Source of the DNA: Curvibacter sp.
Lineage (GTDB): Bacteria; Pseudomonadota; Gammaproteobacteria; Burkholderiales; Burkholderiaceae_C
NCBI GenBank assembly: GCA_003500955.1
Contig: DNQP01000197.1
Coordinates: 18,089 to 37,248 of the forward strand
Reading direction: 5' to 3'
Length of the DNA: 19,160 nucleotides
Shown: positions 12,818 to 19,160 of the stretch, piece after piece
Numbering within the stretch: the first letter of the stretch is position 1
How the letters are laid out: each line of letters begins with the position of its first letter
The notes under the pieces: model-generated
Seen by the model: only the letters and a program-made list of their open reading frames with translations
What the model was told of the DNA's origin: nothing
Databases searched by the model: none
Translations under genes and position numbers: made by a program

Positions 12818-15800
12818 GTGACCCTGCACATCTCTTCCTACGAAGGCGGCAGCGCCCTCAGCCCCTTCCGCGTACAGCAACTCCTGCCCCGCCTGCAGGC
12901 CATCCACGACAAGATTTCCGGCATCGCCGCCCGCTACGTGCACCTGGTCGCGGGCGACACGCCGCCCACACTCGAGCAGCAGCGCCAGCTCGCGGCCCTG
13001 CTGAATTACGGCGATCCCTACGCCGGCCCGGCGGAAGGCCCGCTGGTGGTGGTGGCCCCGCGCCTGGGCACGGTCTCGCCCTGGGCCTCCAAGGCCACGG
13101 ACATCGCCCACAACTGCGGCCTGGCGCTGCACCGGGTCGAGCGCATCGTCGAGTACCGGCTCACGCTCAAATCCGGTCTGCTGGGCAAGGCCGGGCTGAG
13201 CTACGAGCAGCTGGGCCGAGTGGCGGCGCTGCTGCACGACCGCATGACCGAAAGTGCACTGGCCAGCCGCGAGGAGGCCGCGGCCCTGTTCACCGAGCTC
13301 CATCCTGCGCCCATGGACCACGTGGACATCCTGGGCGGCGGCCGCGCCGCGCTGGAGCAGGCCAATACCGACTGGGGCCTGGCCCTGGCCGACGACGAGA
13401 TCGATTACCTGGTCAAGGCCTTCAACGATCTGAAGCGCAACCCCACGGACGTGGAGCTGATGATGTTCGCCCAGGCCAACAGCGAACACTGCCGCCACAA
13501 GATCTTCAACGCCGACTTCACCATCGACGGCGTGCGCCAGCCGCGCAGCATGTTCGGCATGATCCGCCACACCCACCAGACCAGCCCGCAGCACACGGTG
13601 GTGGCGTACTCTGACAACGCTTCCATCATGGAGGGCGTGCCGGTCGAACGCTTCATCGCCCGCATGCAGGGCGGCACATTGCCGGCCTACGGCAAATCGG
13701 CCGCCGTGAACCATGTGCTGATGAAGGTCGAGACGCACAACCACCCCACGGCCATCTCGCCCTTCCCCGGCGCCTCCACGGGCGCCGGCGGCGAGATCCG
13801 CGACGAGGGTGCCACGGGCCGCGGCTCGCGTCCCAAGGCTGGCCTGACCGGCTTCACGGTGTCCAAGCTCTGGGGCGGCTGGTCGGATCAGCCGGGCGGC
13901 AAGCCCGAGCACATCGCCAGCCCGCTGCAGATCATGACCGAGGGCCCGCTCGGTGGCGCAGCCTTCAACAACGAGTTCGGCCGCCCCAACCTGGCCGGCT
14001 ATTTCCGCGAATACGAACAGACCGTTGCCAGCGACGTGGACACGGTGCAGCGCGGCTACCACAAGCCCATCATGATTGCGGGCGGCGTGGGCGCCATTGA
14101 CGCCGGTCTCACGAAGAAGATCGAATTTCCCGCCGGCACGCTGCTGATCCAGCTCGGTGGTCCGGGCATGCGCATCGGCATGGGCGGCGGCGCGGCCAGC
14201 TCCATGGCCACGGGCGCCAACGCGGCCGAACTCGACTTCGATTCCGTGCAGCGCGGCAACCCCGAGATCGAACGGCGCGCGCAGGAGGTCATCAACCACT
14301 GCTGGTCGCAAGGCGAGAACAATCCCATCCTCGCCATCCACGACGTGGGTGCGGGCGGCCTCTCCAATGCCTTCCCCGAGATCACCAACGATGCGGGCCG
14401 TGGCGCACGCTTCGACCTGCGCGCCGTGCCGCTGGAAGAGTCGGGCCTGGCGCCCAAGGAGATCTGGTGCAACGAGAGCCAGGAGCGCTACGTGCTGGCC
14501 ATCGCGCCCGAGTCCCTGGAGATCTTCAAGGCCTACTGTGAGCGCGAGCGTTGCCCCTTTGCCGTGGTGGGCGTGGCCACCGACCAGCGCCAACTCGAGC
14601 TCGTCGATGAAGGTCGGGAGTCGCCCGTGGACATGCCCATGGACGTGCTGCTGGGCAAGCCGCCCAAGATGCACCGCGATGTCCAGACCATCGCGCGCCG
14701 CTTCAAGCCGCTGGACCTCACGGGGGTCGATCTGCAAAAAGCCGTGATTGACGTGCTGAGCCACCCCACCGTGGCTTCCAAGCGCTTTTTGATCACCATC
14801 GGTGACCGCACCGTGGGGGGCCTCACGCACCGCGACCAGATGGTCGGCCCCTGGCAGGTGCCCGTGGCGGATGTGGCCGTCACCCTGGCCGACTACGCCG
14901 GCTTTGCCGGCGAGGCCATGAGCATGGGCGAGCGCACGCCGCTCGCGGTGCTCGACGCCCCGGCCTCGGGCCGCATGGCCGTGGCCGAGGCCATCACCAA
15001 CCTGCTGGCCGCACCGATCGCACTGCCGCGCGTCAAGCTCTCCGCCAACTGGATGGCCGCCTGCGGCGAGCCCGGCGAGGACGCGGCGCTCTACGCCACC
15101 GTGCAGGCCGTGGGCATGGAACTGTGCCCGGCCCTGGGCATCTCCATTCCCGTGGGCAAGGACAGCCTGTCCATGCGCACCGTATGGACGGGCCCCTCCG
15201 GTAGCGGCCAGGACGGCGGCGAGAAGAAAAAAGTCACTTCGCCGGTCTCGCTCATCGTGAGCGCCTTCGCGACGCTGCCTGACGTGCGGGGCACGCTGAC
15301 ACCACAGCTGGACAACAAGGCCGATACCACGCTGCTGCTCGTGGACCTGGGCCGCGGCAAGAACCGCATGGCCGGCTCCATCCTGGCGCAGACCCTGGGC
15401 CAAACCGGGGACACCGTGCCGGACCTGGACGATGCGCAGGATCTCGTCAAGCTGGTGAATGCCGTCAACGCCCTGCGCGTGCAGGGCCAGCTGCTGGCCT
15501 ACCATGACCGCAGCGACGGTGGTCTGCTGGCCGCCGTGGCCGAGATGGCCTTCGCCGGCCACGTAGGCGTGGCGCTCAATGTGGACCTGCTGGTCACCGA
15601 GGGCGACGGCATTTCCGACAGCCGCATGGACACGGGTGACAGCAAGAACTGGGCGAGCCAGGTCGGTGCGCGCCGCGACGAGCTCACGCTCAAGGCGCTC
15701 TTCAACGAAGAGCTCGGCGTGGTGCTGCAGGTTCGCAGCGAAGACCGCGACGCGGCGCTGGCCGTGCTGCGTGAACACGGCCTCTCGAAATTCAGCCATG

Positions 15801-16834
15801 TCATCGGCAAGACGCGGCCCGCGGGCGGAGCCGTCACGGCCGGCGTGGGCGAGCTGCAGGTCTGGCGCGATGCCAAGGCGGTGTTCTCGGCCAAGCTGGC
15901 CGATCTGCACCAGGTCTGGGACAGCGTCAGTTGGAAGATCTGCCAGCAGCGCGACAACACCGTGTGCGCCGACCAGGAACATGCTGCAGCAGGTGATCCG
16001 AAGGATCCCGGCCTTCACGTGCACCTCACTTTCGACCCCGCACAGGGCCTGGCCCCGGCGCTGCTGCAGAACCGCCCCAAGGTGGCGGTGCTGCGCGAGC
16101 AGGGCGTGAACTCGCATGTGGAGATGGCCTATGCCTTCACCGAGGCCGGTTTCGAGGCCTACGACGTGCACATGAGCGACCTGCAGAGCGGGCGTGCGAA
16201 CCTCAAGGATTTCAAGGGCGTGGTCGCCTGCGGCGGCTTCAGCTATGGCGACACCCTGGGTGCTGGCATAGGTTGGGCGCGTTCCATCACCTTCAACAAG
16301 GTGCTGTCCGAGCAGTTCCAGGCTTTCTTTGCGCGTCCCGACACCTTCGGGCTGGGCGTGTGCAACGGCTGCCAGATGTTTGCCGAGCTGGCCGACATCA
16401 TTCCCGGTGCGCAGGACTGGCCGCGTTTCACGACCAACCGCAGCGAGCGCTTCGAGGCCCGCCTGTCCCTGGTGGAGGTGCTCGATTCGCCCAGCCTCTT
16501 CCTGCAGGGCATGGCGGGCAGCCGCCTGCCGATTGCGGTAGCGCACGGCGAGGGTTACGCCAACTTTGCCTGGCGCGGCAACGCGGCGAAGGCCATCACG
16601 GCCATGCGCTTCGTGGACAACATGGGTGCCGCCACCGAGGCCTATCCCTACAACCCCAACGGCAGCCCGGGAGGGTTGACCGCTGTGACCACGGCCGACG
16701 GCCGCTTCACGGCCATGATGCCGCATCCCGAGCGCGTGTTCCGCAACATCCAGATGAGCTGGACGAGTCTTGATCTGAATCAAGCCAGCCCCTGGATGCA
16801 GATTTGGCGCAACGCGCGACGCTGGCTGGGCTGA
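12818..16834 (+). CDS. purL: Phosphoribosylformylglycinamidine synthase, large single-chain form
   Basis: A 1338-residue enzyme for step four of purine synthesis: FGAR + glutamine + ATP gives FGAM. The N-terminal PurS-like domain is followed by the linker and two PurM-like halves; the first contains [15 protein letters not shown] and the nucleotide-binding stretch [20 protein letters not shown]. The C-terminal class I glutamine amidotransferase has nucleophile Cys1182 in GVCNGCQM and the His1303/Glu1305 pair in MMPHPERVF, and the glycine-rich [12 protein letters not shown]. An ATG at 12746 is in frame, but the encoded extension is low-complexity and overlaps the promoter signal. GTG 12818 ([17 protein letters not shown]), with AAGG about 9 nt upstream, is the likelier start. 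This fused form is typical of Beta/Gammaproteobacteria, as opposed to separate purS/purL/purQ genes. It appears intact. Confidence 0.97.
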   Translation: MTLHISSYEGGSALSPFRVQQLLPRLQAIHDKISGIAARYVHLVAGDTPPTLEQQRQLAALLNYGDPYAGPAEGPLVVVAPRLGTVSPWASKATDIAHNCGLALHRVERIVEYRLTLKSGLLGKAGLSYEQLGRVAALLHDRMTESALASREEAAALFTELHPAPMDHVDILGGGRAALEQANTDWGLALADDEIDYLVKAFNDLKRNPTDVELMMFAQANSEHCRHKIFNADFTIDGVRQPRSMFGMIRHTHQTSPQHTVVAYSDNASIMEGVPVERFIARMQGGTLPAYGKSAAVNHVLMKVETHNHPTAISPFPGASTGAGGEIRDEGATGRGSRPKAGLTGFTVSKLWGGWSDQPGGKPEHIASPLQIMTEGPLGGAAFNNEFGRPNLAGYFREYEQTVASDVDTVQRGYHKPIMIAGGVGAIDAGLTKKIEFPAGTLLIQLGGPGMRIGMGGGAASSMATGANAAELDFDSVQRGNPEIERRAQEVINHCWSQGENNPILAIHDVGAGGLSNAFPEITNDAGRGARFDLRAVPLEESGLAPKEIWCNESQERYVLAIAPESLEIFKAYCERERCPFAVVGVATDQRQLELVDEGRESPVDMPMDVLLGKPPKMHRDVQTIARRFKPLDLTGVDLQKAVIDVLSHPTVASKRFLITIGDRTVGGLTHRDQMVGPWQVPVADVAVTLADYAGFAGEAMSMGERTPLAVLDAPASGRMAVAEAITNLLAAPIALPRVKLSANWMAACGEPGEDAALYATVQAVGMELCPALGISIPVGKDSLSMRTVWTGPSGSGQDGGEKKKVTSPVSLIVSAFATLPDVRGTLTPQLDNKADTTLLLVDLGRGKNRMAGSILAQTLGQTGDTVPDLDDAQDLVKLVNAVNALRVQGQLLAYHDRSDGGLLAAVAEMAFAGHVGVALNVDLLVTEGDGISDSRMDTGDSKNWASQVGARRDELTLKALFNEELGVVLQVRSEDRDAALAVLREHGLSKFSHVIGKTRPAGGAVTAGVGELQVWRDAKAVFSAKLADLHQVWDSVSWKICQQRDNTVCADQEHAAAGDPKDPGLHVHLTFDPAQGLAPALLQNRPKVAVLREQGVNSHVEMAYAFTEAGFEAYDVHMSDLQSGRANLKDFKGVVACGGFSYGDTLGAGIGWARSITFNKVLSEQFQAFFARPDTFGLGVCNGCQMFAELADIIPGAQDWPRFTTNRSERFEARLSLVEVLDSPSLFLQGMAGSRLPIAVAHGEGYANFAWRGNAAKAITAMRFVDNMGAATEAYPYNPNGSPGGLTAVTTADGRFTAMMPHPERVFRNIQMSWTSLDLNQASPWMQIWRNARRWLG

Positions 16835-16910
16835 TCTTTTTACATGCCCCGGGGGGCTTGTCGGTTAAGCTGGCGGCTGGACGTCGTTAGCGGATGGGCA
16901 AGCCCGAATC

Positions 16911-18776
16911 ATGAATCACCGTTCCCTGCTGGGGGTGCTGGTCTCCGGCCTCTTGGTGCTGGCATTGATGCTGGCGTGGATGCTCGGGGTCAGCCACGAC
17001 GGCGCCGTGGCGCGTGCATCGGACAGCGCAGAAAACCTCGCCCAGGTGCTGCAGGGCCAGTACACGGCGACCCTGAGGCGAATCGATGGCAGTCTGGTGA
17101 GTGTGGCGGCGCTGCTGGAGCCGCAGGATTTGCGACCGACCCCCTCTTTTGCCACGCAGCGACGTGTTGCAGGGCTGGTGGAGCCGCACTTGCGCCGATT
17201 CCCGGAGGTCTCAGGCCTCTATGTCTGGGCTGCGGACGGAACGGTTATCCATTCTTCTCATCCTGTCCAGGCCGGGCAGGTGCGGCCCAGTATCGCCGCC
17301 CGTCCGGGTTACCAGCGTCTGCGGGACGATCCTGCGGCGTCGATCGCATTCTCTGACTCCATACGCAGCAGTATCACAGGGCAGCAAACCGTGGCGGTTT
17401 ATGTACCGCGACGTGATGCCTCGGGACGTCTGCTCGGCGTCGTCTCGGCCACGCTGAACCTCGAGTACCTGATCAGAGGCTTCGACCAGCTGCAGCTGCC
17501 CGATCGCAGCGTGGTCTTCATGCGCCGCAGCGATGACCACAAGCTGGTCGTGCGTTATCCGACGAAGGAGAGCGACCTCAACAAGCCGGTCCGCAATCTC
17601 ATCCAGCAGCGCATCGACGGCGGTGAGATGGCGGGACGTGACCGCTTCCAGGCCGTCACGGACGGCGAATACCGGCTCTACGGCTTCCGCAAACTCGAGG
17701 GCTATCCCTTCTACATCGTGGTCGGACTGGCCGAGCGCGGCGCCCTGGTGGCCTGGCGCAAGAATGCCATCATCGTCGCATCGGTCCTGGTGCTGATGGG
17801 CCTGGCCCTCGGGCTGGCGCTGTGGCATCTGGGCCGCATCGAGCGGCAGCGCGAGGCGGCCCGACGCGAGGCCCAGGAGGCGCATGCCTTGCTGCAGCAA
17901 GCCATCGACAGCATCTCGGCCGGCATCGTGATCTACGACCCGAAGGACCGGCTGGTCGCTTCCAATCAGGCCCAACGCGATCTGTTCCGCAACGTGGACG
18001 GGCTGTTCTCGACGCCCGGGCGCACCTTTGAGGACCTGACCCAGGAGGGGCTGCGCCATGGCCTCTTTCCTGAAGCCGGTGCGGCGCCCGCGTCCTGGAT
18101 GGCCGATCGGCTGCGCCAGCATCGCGCGGCCGATGGCCGACCCCACGAGCTGGCGCTCGGTGACGGCCGATGGCTGCAGTTCAGCGAACACCGTACGCCC
18201 CAGGGCTACACCGTGGGCACGCGCATCGACATCACCGAGCGCAAGCGGCTGGAGGCCGAGCTGCGCGAGCTGGCCAGCACCGACGCGCTCACCGGGCTGC
18301 CGAACCGCCGGCAGTTCATGCAGCAGCTGGAGAGCGAAATCGAGCGGGTACGTCGGGGCACCACACGCCAGGCCTGCGTGCTGATGCTGGACCTGGACCA
18401 CTTCAAGCGCGTCAACGACCAGCACGGCCACGCCGTCGGTGACAGCCTGCTGCGTCATTTCGCCGGCCTGCTGAGGGAGGAGCTGCGCGCAAGCGACACG
18501 GCCGGGCGCATGGGCGGCGAGGAGTTCGCCGTGATCCTGCCCGGCAGCGACCTGGCCGCTGCAAAGACCTTTGCCCAGCGCCTGTGTGACCGGCTGGCGG
18601 CCCGGCCGCTGGTGGTCGGTGCGGCCCGGGTCGAGGCCACGGTCAGTATCGGGATTGCCGCCATTGCGGCCAGCGATACCGCGCCCGACGCTGTGCTCTC
18701 GCTTGCAGATGAAGCGCTGTACCGCGCCAAGACCGAAGGCCGCAACCGCGTGCAGCTGGCCGTCGCGCCGGCTTGA
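16911..18776 (+). CDS. Membrane-bound diguanylate cyclase (dCache-PAS-GGDEF)
   Basis: A 621-residue protein. TM helix 1 is at about 5-27; a periplasmic double-Cache-like sensor spans about 30-280 (FPEVSGLYVWAADGTVIHSS; the second subdomain ends GYPFYIVVGL). TM helix 2 is at about 285-307 (IIVASVLVLMGLALGLALWHL). A short coiled linker (ERQREAARREAQEAHALLQQ) leads to a PAS domain (about 325-440, ending GTRIDITERKRLEAEL) and a GGDEF domain. The active site is GGEEF at 535-539, so it should make c-di-GMP from two GTP. RASD at 526-529, five residues before GGEEF, is a canonical RxxD inhibitory site, so product feedback is expected. There is no EAL domain. ATG 16911 opens the frame, but its ribosome binding site is poor. 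It likely links an extracellular small-molecule signal to motility/biofilm switching; the ligand is unknown. Confidence 0.94.
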   Translation: MNHRSLLGVLVSGLLVLALMLAWMLGVSHDGAVARASDSAENLAQVLQGQYTATLRRIDGSLVSVAALLEPQDLRPTPSFATQRRVAGLVEPHLRRFPEVSGLYVWAADGTVIHSSHPVQAGQVRPSIAARPGYQRLRDDPAASIAFSDSIRSSITGQQTVAVYVPRRDASGRLLGVVSATLNLEYLIRGFDQLQLPDRSVVFMRRSDDHKLVVRYPTKESDLNKPVRNLIQQRIDGGEMAGRDRFQAVTDGEYRLYGFRKLEGYPFYIVVGLAERGALVAWRKNAIIVASVLVLMGLALGLALWHLGRIERQREAARREAQEAHALLQQAIDSISAGIVIYDPKDRLVASNQAQRDLFRNVDGLFSTPGRTFEDLTQEGLRHGLFPEAGAAPASWMADRLRQHRAADGRPHELALGDGRWLQFSEHRTPQGYTVGTRIDITERKRLEAELRELASTDALTGLPNRRQFMQQLESEIERVRRGTTRQACVLMLDLDHFKRVNDQHGHAVGDSLLRHFAGLLREELRASDTAGRMGGEEFAVILPGSDLAAAKTFAQRLCDRLAARPLVVGAARVEATVSIGIAAIAASDTAPDAVLSLADEALYRAKTEGRNRVQLAVAPA

Positions 18777-18801
18777 CGCGCCGCGGGCCTGACCACATAC
18801 T
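18773..18801 (+). promoter_or_regulatory. Promoter overlapping the cyclase stop codon
   Basis: TTGACG (18773-18778, 5/6), a 17-bp spacer and CATACT (18796-18801, 4/6). The -35 includes the TGA stop of the cyclase gene. It would drive the cyclic-nucleotide-domain gene at 18858 with a leader of about 50 nt. Confidence 0.52.
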
Positions 18802-18817
18802 GCGGCGCAGGAGATGG

Positions 18818-18840
18818 CGGGCCTGCCCGGTGGCGGCCCG
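18818..18840 (+). other. Leader hairpin before the 18858 gene
   Basis: CGGGCC (18818-18823) can pair with GGCCCG (18835-18840) across an 11-nt loop, ending 17 nt before ATG 18858 and just upstream of the GGAAAGG ribosome binding site. It is G+C-rich and may be chance in this genome; there is no T tract, so it is not a terminator. Confidence 0.25.
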
Positions 18841-18857
18841 ACCTGGAAAGGGCGCCC

Positions 18858-19160
18858 ATGAATACCTACAACCCGCTCGCGCAGAACACCGCCATCAATG
18901 GCCTCATCACGGCCATCTCGCGCAACACCGAAGACAAGGCTCTGTCCAGGCACCTCGGCGCGCAGTCCTGGTACATCGTGGCCGACTACCTGCATCCGCA
19001 GGAACATGAGCGCGGCCACGTTCTGATCTCGCAGGGCGCGCAGGACCGCAAGCTTTACTTCCTGGAATCCGGCAACCTCAAGGTCGATGTCAAGACCGAC
19101 AAGGGGCTGATGCAGCTCGCGATTCTCGGCGCGGGCACGGTGGTGGGCGAGGGCAGCTTC
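18858..19160 (+). CDS. Cyclic-nucleotide-binding-domain protein, N-terminal part (3' end outside window)
   Basis: ATG 18858 has GGAAAGG 6 nt upstream and opens a frame that is still open at the window edge (101 codons). After about 45 residues of helical N terminus (MNTYNPLAQNTAINGLITAI) comes the start of a CRP/CAP-type effector fold: LHPQEHERGHVLISQGAQDRKLYFLESGNLKV, then AILGAGTVVGEGSF, which is the beginning of the phosphate-binding cassette. Whether a DNA-binding helix-turn-helix or another domain follows cannot be seen, so it could be a CRP/FNR-type regulator or a stand-alone cNMP-domain protein. It directly follows a diguanylate cyclase on the same strand, so sensing of a nucleotide second messenger is a reasonable guess, but only that. 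Confidence 0.85.
   Translation, partial: MNTYNPLAQNTAINGLITAISRNTEDKALSRHLGAQSWYIVADYLHPQEHERGHVLISQGAQDRKLYFLESGNLKVDVKTDKGLMQLAILGAGTVVGEGSF

Noticed and set aside
12707..16783. 1358-codon open frame on the minus strand across all of purL
   Set aside because: It mirrors purL codon by codon in a G/C-ending codon set, where antisense stops are rare; the encoded protein is His/Gly/Ala/Arg-rich with no domain, while purL shows every family motif.
16785..16841. Possible terminator after purL (CAGCCC ... GGGCTG then ATCTTTTT)
   Set aside because: The stem is 6 bp with a loop of about 40 nt; this is too weak to list as a terminator without transcript data.
16835..16910. Promoter for the diguanylate cyclase (TTTACA at 16839-16844)
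   Set aside because: The -35 match is good, but no acceptable -10 lies 16-18 bp downstream.

Overview
The window is high-G+C bacterial chromosome; a sample block at 1021-1080 counts 44 of 60 G+C. It carries single-copy housekeeping genes in an arrangement typical of Betaproteobacteria: smc-zipA-ligA in one operon, glnD directly behind map, and a long single-chain purL. The Smc hinge and LigA sequences resemble those of Burkholderiales, probably Comamonadaceae (Acidovorax/Hydrogenophaga-like). That placement is from memory of family sequences, not from a search.

Layout. 1-5293 (+): the 3' two thirds of smc, then zipA and ligA, separated by 22 and 17 bp. 5294-7021: an accessory patch. It holds an A+T-richer gene for an unrecognised four-helix membrane protein, then a broken, opposite-strand copy of a DUF454/YbaN gene, then a second copy of the ligA BRCT-coding 3' end. 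7022-7890 (-): an orphan CheY-like receiver protein and the intact DUF454/YbaN gene. 7957-8496 (+): def, peptide deformylase. 8542-9156 (-): a DUF1080 lipoprotein with its own good promoter. 9270-12698 (-): map-glnD. 12818-16834 (+): purL, divergent from map. 16911-18776 (+): a membrane-bound dCache-PAS-GGDEF diguanylate cyclase with an intact active site and an RxxD inhibitory site. 18858-19160 (+): the start of a cyclic-nucleotide-binding-domain protein that runs off the window. It was found by direct translation and has a promoter-like signal overlapping the cyclase stop codon.

Most of the window is ordinary core metabolism and cell-cycle function: chromosome organisation, division, DNA ligation, N-terminal protein maturation (def, map), PII/nitrogen signalling (glnD) and purine synthesis (purL). 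The part worth attention is 5051-7730. The order there is ligA 3' end - cargo gene - DUF454 fragment (antisense) - ligA 3' end copy - receiver gene - DUF454. This is an imperfect tandem duplication whose novel junction falls exactly where ligA and the antisense of DUF454 share a 9-base near-match (GCsGCCCAG). The two ligA ends are about 97% identical, while the DUF454 copies are about 89% identical. The cargo gene is compositionally foreign. The locus therefore looks like a gene-acquisition scar at the end of an essential gene, flanked by direct repeats that could excise it and leave a complete ligA. I see no integrase, transposase, CRISPR array, tRNA or rRNA.
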